A stretch of DNA of 54,126 nt from Methanomicrobia archaeon DTU008 (GTDB lineage: Archaea; Thermoplasmatota; Thermoplasmata; Methanomassiliicoccales; Methanomassiliicoccaceae), in the NCBI GenBank assembly GCA_001512965.1, contig LFRW01000002.1, forward strand, positions 1-54,126, read 5' to 3'. A program made the translations under genes and the position numbers. The notes beneath the pieces are model-generated. The model was given only the letters and a program-made list of their open reading frames with translations, was not told where the DNA came from and did not search any database. Shown piece after piece: positions 26,672 through 34,815 of the stretch (positions are counted from its first letter, which is position 1; the number at the start of each line of letters is the position of its first letter).

Positions 26672-28882
26672 TCAGAAGTCCAGCAAGCTTCGCTGCTTCC
26701 CGTCGCTGGGTCGCTTCTCTTCGATCACGACCTCTTCGATCTCTTCGGCTGGAACCTCCTCATCCTTTCGGAAGCGCGAACCGCCGACCTGCGACAGCAG
26801 GCTCTTGGCCACCGAGTCGCCGATCTTGGGTATCCTGGCAAGCCGCACGGGATCGACGTTCTGGATGTCCTCCACGCTCCTTATCCCATGATTGAACAGC
26901 GAACGCGCCCTGGCCCTTCCAACGCCGCGAAGCCGCACCAGGTCCAGCAGTTCAGGTCTTACGCCGTACCGGATGCGGACCATGAGTTCGGTGAGGACGG
27001 GATAGGCGTCCTTGTTGAAGATGTTGGAAAGTTCCCTCATGGAATATATCAGCCATTCTCCGACGTCCATCTTGTTCCGCAGATCGCCTGGCCCGATGCC
27101 GTACTTCTTCAGCAGCTCATCCTCCTCCATCTCCATGATCCAGTCGTCGATGGAGCAGGCGGTCTTCAGCTCAGCCAGGTAGAAATCGAACTCGTCCAGG
27201 TCGCCTGGGGGCAGCAACAGTTCGCCCTCCCGGGTGGCATACACCTCTTCCACCCACTCGTAGTCCGAGCGCTTGAGGTACATGGTCAGCATGTCCGGCG
27301 AGGAGCAGACCGCATGTAGCAGGCCGAACGGCGATCCGCCCGGCTTGAAGTTACGAAGGGCGTCCCGCAGCTTCACGGCCGTCAACGGATCTATGTACAG
27401 GTCCGACACCCTGCGGCCGAAGAAGGTCGGCACTAGCCGCCCATCCACTGAGCGTATCATCTCCTCCTCCAGCAGGAAATCGATCACGTTGTCTGCCGCC
27501 TCCTCGAGACCAAGCATGGTGGTCTGGTGGGCGAAGAAAGTGGAGTTGAGGAAGTCCATGAGCCCGTCCTGGGAGGAGGCGGTTCCCGTGGCCAGTGTGG
27601 CGAGCACATGGGAGCGCAGGACGGGTTCGCTTCCCAGCTTGGAGTAGATCTCCTCGGACTCTCCGAGCAGATAGTTGTCCCGGAGGAAGCGATAGTTGTC
27701 CTCGTCCTTGGCGATCAGCACGGCCTCGCCATAGGGGTCGAAGCGTGGACGGCCGGCCCGTCCACACATCTGCTTGATCTCCATCACCGGGATGGCGGAT
27801 TGCCCACCGTTCTCGAATCGAGTGACGTCGCGTATGATGACCCTTCGGGCTGGCAGGTTGATCCCGGCCGCCAGGGTCGGCGTAGCCACGATGCATTTGA
27901 TGTTGCCCTTCTTGAAGTTCGATTCCACGAACCGCCGCTGTTCGTTGGTCAGGCCTGCATTATGGAACGCCACTCCCTTTTTCACGCATGAACGCAGCGT
28001 CTTCCCGATGGTGGTCTGCTCCCCACGGTCCTCTGCAAGCTCATCGACGCCTTCCATCGACGGTTCGCCCATGACCTCCCCTGCGAACCTTGCGAACTTG
28101 GTGGCCAATGTCTCGGTCGATCGCCGGGTGTTGACGAACACCAGACATTGGCCGCCTTCGGCGATGGAATCGGCGACAAGGCTCCAGAGCGGGTCCTTCT
28201 TCACCGGCACCTTCCGACGGGTGTTGTCGGTGAACAATATCTCGCCATCGAGGAACACGCCCTCCTTGAGGGGCGTCGGCCGCCATTCCGAAGTGACAAG
28301 CTCCGCGTTCAACCAGTCGGCCACTTCCCGGGCGTTCTTGATGGTGGCCGACAGGGCGATGACCTGGAGCGAGGGGTTCAGCTTGCGGAACTTGGTCAGG
28401 GTCACCTCCAGTGTCGGACCTCTGCCTGGATCGTGTATCAGATGGACCTCGTCCGCTACCACGAGGGTGATGTGCCCCAGCCATGCGCTCTGATGGCGGA
28501 GCAGGGAGTCCGCTTTCTCGGAGGTCGCCACGATGATGTCGAAATCATCCAGCTGAGGGTCCGGCGAATCGAGGTCCCCGGCCGACATCGCCACCTTGAC
28601 GCCCAGCCTCTCGAACTTCTTGAGGTCATCGAACTTCTCCGACGCAAGCGCCCTCAATGGAACAATGTACAGCGCCTTGCCTCCCCATTCCAGCACGTGC
28701 TTGAGCACGGCGAGGTAGGCGACCAGGCTCTTCCCTGACGCCGTAGGTATGGCAAGCATGAGGTTCTTGCCGTCGAGGGCGAACGGCACCGCCTTGGCCT
28801 GGGGAGGGTGCAGCTCCACTATGCCCTCTTCCTGAAGCACCTCGATAACTCCATCGGGCAGCTCCAGTTCATCCACTCTCAT
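26672..28882 (-). CDS. hel308: Hel308 superfamily 2 DNA helicase with PIP box
   Basis: A 736-aa ATP-dependent 3'-5' helicase acting on stalled forks. Motif I is AIPTASGKSL, motif II DEVH in VVADEVHLIHD, motif III LSATI, motif VI QMCGRAGRPRFD. A winged-helix and ratchet region follow, and near the C-terminus comes the helix-hairpin-helix LRGVGRARARSLFNHGI. The last residues are KQRSLLDF, matching the PCNA-interacting peptide Q-x-x-L-x-x-F, so tethering to the sliding clamp is likely. Full length. ATG 28882. Confidence 0.93.
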   Translation of the reverse strand: MRVDELELPDGVIEVLQEEGIVELHPPQAKAVPFALDGKNLMLAIPTASGKSLVAYLAVLKHVLEWGGKALYIVPLRALASEKFDDLKKFERLGVKVAMSAGDLDSPDPQLDDFDIIVATSEKADSLLRHQSAWLGHITLVVADEVHLIHDPGRGPTLEVTLTKFRKLNPSLQVIALSATIKNAREVADWLNAELVTSEWRPTPLKEGVFLDGEILFTDNTRRKVPVKKDPLWSLVADSIAEGGQCLVFVNTRRSTETLATKFARFAGEVMGEPSMEGVDELAEDRGEQTTIGKTLRSCVKKGVAFHNAGLTNEQRRFVESNFKKGNIKCIVATPTLAAGINLPARRVIIRDVTRFENGGQSAIPVMEIKQMCGRAGRPRFDPYGEAVLIAKDEDNYRFLRDNYLLGESEEIYSKLGSEPVLRSHVLATLATGTASSQDGLMDFLNSTFFAHQTTMLGLEEAADNVIDFLLEEEMIRSVDGRLVPTFFGRRVSDLYIDPLTAVKLRDALRNFKPGGSPFGLLHAVCSSPDMLTMYLKRSDYEWVEEVYATREGELLLPPGDLDEFDFYLAELKTACSIDDWIMEMEEDELLKKYGIGPGDLRNKMDVGEWLIYSMRELSNIFNKDAYPVLTELMVRIRYGVRPELLDLVRLRGVGRARARSLFNHGIRSVEDIQNVDPVRLARIPKIGDSVAKSLLSQVGGSRFRKDEEVPAEEIEEVVIEEKRPSDGKQRSLLDF

Positions 28883-28958
28883 TTCGTCGTTCCTCGCCGT
28901 CGCTAAGGGGAGAGGCCATTAAGAGCTTTCCTCTATCTTCCATGCATACCGTCGACGT

Positions 28959-30167
28959 TCAGGCGGGGCGCCTGATCCTTTCGCGCGGGCGGCGCTTCTC
29001 CACCTCGTCGGCCGGGGAGCCTCGGGAGTTCATCCTCTCCCTGAAGGAGAAGGACGGCCAGTCCGCCGGGAGCCTCGATTCGGGAATGAACTCTCCATCG
29101 AAGGGCTGCAGGTTCACCTGGGTGGAGAGAAGCGCCTCAATGTATCCGATGTTGGGCTTGAGCTCGATCAAGGAGGGGATCATCGCATCGCCGAGCAGCT
29201 CATGGGCATCCCGCCCTTCGATGCGTTCCATGAGGGCAACGGCCAGATGGAAGTGTTCCAGCTCCTGCTCCATCAGCTCGCTCCAGAGCGTCCGGATGGC
29301 GGGGTCGCTCTCCCCCTTGAACGCGGAGAAGTAGTTGTACGCCTCATTGAGCTCCATCAGCACCAGCAGCTCCATCGGCGTGGTGTGAGGGTCGCCCAGG
29401 TCCTCATACTGGGAGAGATGTTGCTCCTCCACCATCGCTATCTCACCGAACAGTCGCCTGGTGAGCTCCTCCGGATATGCGCGGATGGAGCTCTTGTAGA
29501 ACAGCATCTTCTCCTGCTCCGCAGAGACGATGGTGAGATGGTTCATCAAGGTGCGAAGCGGCACCTCGTCGAGATCGAAGTGCGGCCTCAGCTCGTCCAC
29601 GGGGTGGCGGTGCTGTGCGGACGTTGGCCTTCCCGCTACGATGGGCGTCCTATCCCGGGTCAGCCATCCGGCGTCCCCTCCCTCCACCATCCTGTACATC
29701 AGGGAGAAGCGGAACAGGTGGTCGAGGTCCTCCAGCAACGCAAAGTCCAGTGCCTGTTTGAAATAATCATCCGCTTCGTTCTGCGCCAGATCGGCGGTCA
29801 GGTCGACCACCATCTGCTCGAGGCCGATGGCCGTCTCCAGGGGCGTCTCGTCGGCGGGGATGAGCGAGCTCACTGCCTGATGCTGCAGGGACTCCGCCCT
29901 TCGAACGATGGCCAAATGCTTCTTCAACGCATCATCGTCCGTGGCTCGAGCCAACCGATGCTTCATCATGACGGCGTTGTTCTCGATGGCGATCATGAGC
30001 AGAACCCTCGCCCTGGTGTAAGGGTCGACGCTTCGTTTGTCGTACGGCAGGGAGGTGTGCTCGACGATGCTTCTGAATTGTTCGTTCAACGGAACCGTCC
30101 GGTGTTGGAACGGAAGGAAGACGGGCAATACATCACCGGGCGTCCGGGGGAGCGACGCATATTTCAC
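28959..30167 (-). CDS. Uncharacterised two-lobed ferritin-like helical protein
   Basis: A 402-aa protein starting at GTG 30167. It is nearly all helical and seems to consist of two ferritin-like halves (about 40-170 and 205-335). Candidate metal-binding pairs are MVEEQHLSQYEDL and MEQELEHFHLAVAL (E-x-x-H), with further E and H in AESLQHQAV and ALLEDLDHLFRFS. The N-terminus reads LPVFLPFQHRTVPLNEQFR and the C-terminus is basic (KRRPRERIRRP). There is no signal peptide. The function is unknown; the ferritin-like fold is inferred from helix spacing only. Confidence 0.6.
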   Translation of the reverse strand: MKYASLPRTPGDVLPVFLPFQHRTVPLNEQFRSIVEHTSLPYDKRSVDPYTRARVLLMIAIENNAVMMKHRLARATDDDALKKHLAIVRRAESLQHQAVSSLIPADETPLETAIGLEQMVVDLTADLAQNEADDYFKQALDFALLEDLDHLFRFSLMYRMVEGGDAGWLTRDRTPIVAGRPTSAQHRHPVDELRPHFDLDEVPLRTLMNHLTIVSAEQEKMLFYKSSIRAYPEELTRRLFGEIAMVEEQHLSQYEDLGDPHTTPMELLVLMELNEAYNYFSAFKGESDPAIRTLWSELMEQELEHFHLAVALMERIEGRDAHELLGDAMIPSLIELKPNIGYIEALLSTQVNLQPFDGEFIPESRLPADWPSFSFRERMNSRGSPADEVEKRRPRERIRRPA

Positions 30168-30314
30168 GGTTATCCGCTTGCGGTCATAGGTCCTCGCCGC
30201 CCTTCCCGCCGTTGGGGCGAATGACCGAACCGATCTGGAGAAAGCCGTTTGAAAGCAAGGCGGGAGGCCAGGGGCGCCGACGACATCGCTAGGAAATCTG
30301 GCTAGGGTGAATGC

Positions 30315-30323
30315 TTTATATGG
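30315..30323 (+). promoter_or_regulatory. TATA box for lonB
   Basis: TTTATATGG in the gap before lonB. Initiation about 25 bp downstream would leave a 35-40 nt leader containing the AGGTG ribosome site before ATG 30382. Confidence 0.5.
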
Positions 30324-30381
30324 TTGGGGAAACCCTTAATTAGTGGTACCCTTATGAGTCGGATATTAGTGTAGGTGTATT

Positions 30382-32355
30382 ATGAGCAGCGAAGTTAAGC
30401 CGTCTGAGATCGCGAACCCTGACATCGATGCATGGATCGAGTCCAGGGACTTCGAGACCACAGCGGATATCAAGATCCCGGAGAAGCTCGCCGATCAGGT
30501 GATCGGTCAGGATGCTGCTGTCGAGGTCATCAAGAAGGCTGCCGAGCAGAAACGTCACGTAATGCTGATCGGAGAGCCCGGGACGGGCAAGTCGATGCTG
30601 TCCAAGTCGATGACCGAGTTCCTGCCCAAGGGCGAACTCCAGGACATCATAGCCTATCACAATCCTGAGGACCCCAATGAACCGAAGGTACGCATCGTTC
30701 CCGCCGGTAAGGGGAAGGAGATAGTCGCTGCCCAGAAGAAGGAGGCGATGGCGAAGAAGCAGCAGAAGGCGTCCATCATAACGACGGTCATCGTCCTCCT
30801 CCTTATGATGACGGTGGCCATGTTCCTGGTCACACAGGACATCTCCATCATACTGGTCGGCATAATCGCCGTGGCGATCCTCTTCTTTGCGACCAGGTAT
30901 TCCGCCACCGGCAAGCAGGAGAGCTACCTGGTGCCCAAGCTGCTGGTGGGTCATGATGAAGGGGACATGCCCCCGTTCGTCGATGCCACCGGCGCACACG
31001 CCGGAGCCCTGCTGGGCGATGTGAAGCACGATCCGTTCCAGAGCGGAGGTCTGGAGACCCCGGCCCACGAGCGCCTGGAGGTCGGCGCCATCCACAAGGC
31101 GTCCAAGGGCGTCCTCTTCATCGATGAGATCAACATGCTTCGCATGGAGAGCCAGCAGAGCCTGCTGACCGCCCTCCAGGAAGGCAAGTTCCCCATCACC
31201 GGTCAATCGGAGCGCTCCTCTGGCGCCATGGTGAAGTCCGAGCCAGTGCCCTGCGACTTCGTCCTGGTCTGCGCCGGCAACCTGGACGCCATCCAGGGAA
31301 TGCACCCTGCGCTCCGGTCCAGGATACGCGGCTACGGCTACGAGGTGTTCATGCGCTCGACCATGGAAGACACCGATGCGAACCGGGACAAGCTGGTCCG
31401 CTTCGTCGCCCAGGAGGTCGCCAGGGACAAGAAGATCCCGCACTTCGACAAGCATGCCGTGGGCGAGATCATCAAGGAGGCCCAGCGCCGCGCCGGCAGG
31501 CACGGACTGCTCACCCTGAGGCTCAGGGAGCTGGGCGGCCTGGTCCGGGTGGCCGGTGACATCGCCCGCGAGAAGCAGCAGCCACTGGTCACCGCGGAGA
31601 TGGTCCGGGAGGCCAAGCGCATCGCCCGTTCACTGGAGCAGCAGATCGCAGACCGCTATCTGGAGTCCAGCAGGGAATACCAGACCTTCCGGACTGTCGG
31701 AGAGTCGGTCGGAACCGTCAACGGTCTCGCCGCCCTCAACAGCGGAAGTTCCATGGCCGAGTACTCTGGCATAGTCCTGCCTATAGTGGCGGAGGTCACC
31801 CCCGCGCAGACCCGCTCGGGCGGCCGCATCATCGCCACCGGTAAGCTGGGCGAGATCGCCAAGGAAGCCGTCCAGAACGTCTCCGCCCTGGTGAAGAAGT
31901 ACACCGGGGAAGACATCGCCAACCACGACGTGCACATCCAGTTCGTGGGGACCTATGAGGGCGTTGAAGGCGACTCCGCCTCGATATCCGTGGCGACCGC
32001 TGTCATATCAGCCTTCGAGGACGTCCCGGTCGACCAGAACCTGGCCATGACCGGATCCCTGTCCGTCCGCGGTCAGGTGCTGCCCGTGGGAGGCGTGACC
32101 GCCAAGATCGAGGCCGCATGCGATGCTGGCATAAAGCGCGTCCTCATCCCCCGCGCGAACCTGCGGGACGTGGTGCTGGACAAGCAATACGTCGGAAAGA
32201 TCGACATCATCCCGGTGGACACCCTCGGGGAGGTCCTGGAGAAGGCCCTCATAGGAGGGCCAAAGAAGGACACCCTCTTGAGGAAGCTCTCCGACCTGGT
32301 AGAGCGCAAGGTCTCCATCGGCGTGCCCGCTCCCGGCCGACCAGCGGCCCAATGA
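30382..32355 (+). CDS. lonB: Archaeal membrane-anchored Lon protease (LonB)
   Basis: A 657-aa ATP-dependent protease. The AAA+ Walker A is [10 protein letters not shown]. Two closely spaced membrane segments lie at about residues 130-178, inserted inside the AAA+ domain, which is the LonB hallmark. Walker B is FIDEINML. The C-terminal protease domain has catalytic Ser532 in EGDSASIS and Lys575 in [10 protein letters not shown], 43 residues apart as in other Lon enzymes. It degrades misfolded and membrane proteins and faces the cytoplasm. Confidence 0.96.
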   Translation: MSSEVKPSEIANPDIDAWIESRDFETTADIKIPEKLADQVIGQDAAVEVIKKAAEQKRHVMLIGEPGTGKSMLSKSMTEFLPKGELQDIIAYHNPEDPNEPKVRIVPAGKGKEIVAAQKKEAMAKKQQKASIITTVIVLLLMMTVAMFLVTQDISIILVGIIAVAILFFATRYSATGKQESYLVPKLLVGHDEGDMPPFVDATGAHAGALLGDVKHDPFQSGGLETPAHERLEVGAIHKASKGVLFIDEINMLRMESQQSLLTALQEGKFPITGQSERSSGAMVKSEPVPCDFVLVCAGNLDAIQGMHPALRSRIRGYGYEVFMRSTMEDTDANRDKLVRFVAQEVARDKKIPHFDKHAVGEIIKEAQRRAGRHGLLTLRLRELGGLVRVAGDIAREKQQPLVTAEMVREAKRIARSLEQQIADRYLESSREYQTFRTVGESVGTVNGLAALNSGSSMAEYSGIVLPIVAEVTPAQTRSGGRIIATGKLGEIAKEAVQNVSALVKKYTGEDIANHDVHIQFVGTYEGVEGDSASISVATAVISAFEDVPVDQNLAMTGSLSVRGQVLPVGGVTAKIEAACDAGIKRVLIPRANLRDVVLDKQYVGKIDIIPVDTLGEVLEKALIGGPKKDTLLRKLSDLVERKVSIGVPAPGRPAAQ

Positions 32356-32367
32356 AACCCCTTACGA

Positions 32368-32383
32368 TTCTTCTCTTTTATTT
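32368..32383 (+). terminator. T-rich terminator after lonB
   Basis: TTCTTCTCTTTTATTT, a pyrimidine-rich stretch 13 nt past the lonB stop. Confidence 0.4.
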
Positions 32384-32471
32384 GCGCCCGCTCGATGATG
32401 ACGATATGGCCAGCTGAGCCCAGGGTTTAAAAAGTAAGATCTGGCCGATGGGCAAGATTGCCGCATTTGGC

Positions 32472-32792
32472 CTAGAGGGGGAAGACCTTCACCTTTGATG
32501 GGTCAAAAATCCTGGCCTTTTGACCGGAGCTGTTTACTGCGATGAACATCTTCCGAACGTTCTCAGGGACCGATACGTCCTCGATGTTCTTTTTGCTCGC
32601 CGCTTTCTTGGTGATATATTCATGGGCGAAAGATCTAGTTATTGACCTCACGCCCCTGAAGTCCACAATGATATGATCTTCCGCCATGTTGTTTATTTGA
32701 TCAATTAGGTCTGACGCTGATGCCCTCAAGGCTAGATCATAGGAGATATGCTCACCTATCTTGATCTCTTTAGCCTGTGAATTCATAGACAT
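32472..32792 (-). CDS. STAS-like protein (DUF4325 type)
   Basis: A 106-aa protein resembling the STAS-like DUF4325 family: IKIGEHISYDLALRASASDL, then IIVDFRGVRSITRSFAHEYI, where the Ser in VRSITRS occupies the place phosphorylated in anti-sigma antagonists. GC content is visibly lower than around it. It starts 61 nt after the HSP90-like ATPase gene on the same strand, a pairing that recalls SpoIIAA/SpoIIAB partner switches. ATG 32786 has better spacing to GAGGT than 32792. The target is unknown. The stop is TAG. Confidence 0.72.
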   Translation of the reverse strand: MSMNSQAKEIKIGEHISYDLALRASASDLIDQINNMAEDHIIVDFRGVRSITRSFAHEYITKKAASKKNIEDVSVPENVRKMFIAVNSSGQKARIFDPSKVKVFPL

Positions 32793-32853
32793 CTACCTCA
32801 GGTGCTGGATATGGGAATCTCATACTCATTAATGTCCCGTAAAACCTACAATC

Positions 32854-33581
32854 TCACCGATCTGTACTGATATATCCTTTTGGATCGCCATGATGAAATT
32901 CGATCGTTCCATTTCTTGAGGCGATCAGCATCGAACCGCCTAGCCCTTCTAGGCATATCCTGGCACTTGATCCCATCCCCCACCCTCGCTCGTGGTTCAT
33001 TTTGGAAGATGTCCCGTTATTAGCTGCCCCGATTGCCTCAAGATCGTCCTCAAAGAACATGCCCGATCTCTCGAAGCTTCCTGGGATTGAGATGCCATCA
33101 TCACAGAAGCATATGTCGACAAATCCCGTTGTAGGATATTTCTGTGCCATGACGAGAGCGTTATTGAACAATGAATGTTCGTAAATGTTCGTTACCATTT
33201 CGCCGATCAGGTACTTGAATGCATTCTCTCCACCATATCCCACACCATTTTTATGAAAATCAAATGTCCTTTTAAAATATTGTTACCATCTTTCTGATCG
33301 GACGGGAGATCTGCGACGGGTATGTAGCTCGAATAAGGGCCGACGGCCGATTCCGGTCTGGTCATGACGGTGTGGATGTAATTTGCCACGGACGAACTAT
33401 ATGGAGGGATGTAAGGTAGTTCCCTCTGTTCCCTCATGAACAGTACAAGTGGCAATAGTGTCGTGGGATTGATCCACTTCAGGGGACCAAGATCCATCTC
33501 CCTTGTGATCAGCGATCTAGCCCTGATCCTCTGGAAGCACCTGTAGTCGTCAACGAGATCTGGAAGTGATCTTATCCCCAC
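32854..33581 (-). CDS. HSP90-like ATPase split by a -1 frameshift site
   Basis: Two overlapping frames together make one protein of about 242 aa. The 5' frame (GTG 33581 to TGA 33207) gives 104 residues of N-terminal domain (KWINPTTLLPLVLFMREQ, SSYIPVADLP) and then runs out of frame. The second frame carries the ATPase domain: GGENAFKYLIGEMVTNIYEH (N box with E and N), ICFCDDGISIPGSF (G1), ERGWGMGSSARI (G2), ending at 32854. The join falls at the T TTA AAA heptamer 33276-33270, in phase for -1 slippage, giving NNILK then RTFDFHKNG. The second frame has a TAA just upstream and no start before GTG 33243, which would cut the domain. The alternative is a one-base loss from an A run, or a sequencing error. 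Partner of the STAS-like gene. Confidence 0.75.
33270..33276 (-). other. Canonical -1 frameshift slippery heptamer T TTA AAA
   Basis: In the reading frame of the upstream part the codons are ATT TTA AAA GGA, so X XXY YYZ is in phase. Slipping one base back makes the next codon AGG and enters exactly the ATPase frame. No strong downstream stem was found by eye. Confidence 0.65.
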
Positions 33582-33606
33582 GAAAACGTCGAACGGCCAT
33601 GCAGTA

Positions 33607-33614
33607 CATATATG
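33607..33614 (-). promoter_or_regulatory. TATA-like element for the ATPase/STAS pair
   Basis: CATATATG on the minus strand lies about 30 bp before GTG 33581, consistent with a leaderless mRNA and supporting that start. Confidence 0.4.
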
Positions 33615-33679
33615 CTTGTTAATGGATTAATTACTGGTCTTGAAGACAAGAAATTTGCGATAGTGGGAGGACCAAACGC

Positions 33680-33686
33680 TTTATAG
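33680..33686 (+). promoter_or_regulatory. TATA box for nadM-pncC
   Basis: TTTATAG is centred 34 bp before ATG 33717, leaving a leader of about 8 nt. Confidence 0.45.
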
Positions 33687-33716
33687 GCTGCCAAGGGCTC
33701 TCCTACGCAGGTTCAT

Positions 33717-34256
33717 ATGCGAAAGCAAGAGGTCAGTGCTCTTCTCATAGGACGATTCCAGCCGTTCCACATCGGCCACCTGGAGGTCATAAAGACGATC
33801 TCCCGGCAGTGCGACCGCCTGATAGTTGGCATCGGCAGCGCCCAGCTGTCCCATACCTTCGAGAACCCGTTCACGGCGGGGGAGAGGCACCTGATGATCA
33901 ACAGGGCTCTTCACGATGAAGGTCTTGACAACTACTTCCTCGTTCCCATGGTGGACATCAACCGCTACGCCGTGTGGGTGGCGCACGTTCAATCGCTGGT
34001 GCCGCCGTTCCAGGACGTGTACACGAACAACCCCCTCACCCGCCGCCTGTTCGAGGAGGCCGGCTACAACGTTCGTTCAGCGCCTCTCTTCAACCGCGAG
34101 GTGTACTCTGGGTCCGAGATCCGCAAGCGCATCATCAGCGGCAAGGAGTGGGAGCATCTGGTGCCCAAGGGTGTGGCCGAGACCATAATCGAGGTGGGGG
34201 GCGACCAGCGTCTCCGCGATCTCACCAGGGAGCACTCCTACGAGGTGACGATCTGA
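33717..34256 (+). CDS. nadM: Nicotinamide-nucleotide adenylyltransferase, archaeal type
   Basis: A 179-aa nucleotidyltransferase making NAD from NMN and ATP. GRFQPFHIGH at residues 12-21 is the ATP-binding HxGH motif of archaeal NadM, SGSEIRKRI near residue 132 is the second signature (ISSTxxR equivalent), and NPFTAGERHLMI is typical. Length is normal. The following pncC gene overlaps its stop, linking NMN use with NMN deamidation. Confidence 0.93.
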   Translation: MRKQEVSALLIGRFQPFHIGHLEVIKTISRQCDRLIVGIGSAQLSHTFENPFTAGERHLMINRALHDEGLDNYFLVPMVDINRYAVWVAHVQSLVPPFQDVYTNNPLTRRLFEEAGYNVRSAPLFNREVYSGSEIRKRIISGKEWEHLVPKGVAETIIEVGGDQRLRDLTREHSYEVTI

Positions 34257-34729
34257 GCCTGGTCGATGATGTTGGCGAGCTGTTGCGCTCAAGGGGGAAG
34301 ACGCTGGCCCTGGCCGAATCATGCACCGGCGGCCTGCTGGGCGCCATGCTCACCTCGGTCCCCGGGTCGTCAGATCACTTCCTGGCATCCTTCGTGACGT
34401 ACTCCGACCGTGCCAAGGTCGACACGTTGGGCGTTCACGACCGAGTGCTCTTCGATCACGGTGCGGTGAGCGCCGAGTGCGCCGCCGAGATGGCATCCGG
34501 GGCAAGGCGAGCAGGCCGTGCGGACATCGGTCTTTCGATCACAGGCATCGCCGGCCCGGGCGGTGGAAGCGCGACGAAGCCGGTCGGCCTGACGTACATC
34601 GCCGTCGACGATGGGATGGTGAGCCGGGTGGAGCGGCACGTGTTCCCCGGCGACCGCGAAAGCGTTCGTAAGGCGGCGGCCGAGAGGGCGCTTGAGATCC
34701 TGCTCGAACTGATGCGACCGACGTCCTGA
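34253..34729 (+). CDS. pncC: NMN amidohydrolase / CinA C-terminal domain protein
   Basis: About 158 aa, equal to the stand-alone CinA C-terminal domain (PncC), which deamidates NMN to nicotinate mononucleotide. LALAESCTGGLLGAMLT, FVTYSDRAKVDTLGV and SITGIAGPGGGSATKPVGLT are the signatures. The start is odd: the first helix (LSLVDDVGELLRSRG) matches the family, but no ATG, GTG or TTG is in frame until TTG 34283 in the middle of that helix. A CTG at 34253 overlaps the nadM stop as CTGA and would give a full-length protein by coupled translation. That start is an inference. Confidence 0.82.
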   Translation: MSLVDDVGELLRSRGKTLALAESCTGGLLGAMLTSVPGSSDHFLASFVTYSDRAKVDTLGVHDRVLFDHGAVSAECAAEMASGARRAGRADIGLSITGIAGPGGGSATKPVGLTYIAVDDGMVSRVERHVFPGDRESVRKAAAERALEILLELMRPTS

Positions 34730-34815
34730 AATATTACAGATACGATCACCGGCTGGGCACTGTTTTGTCGTTGCCAGCCCGCTAAACCAGGAAACGGCCT
34801 GCGAGAGGTGTTCGC

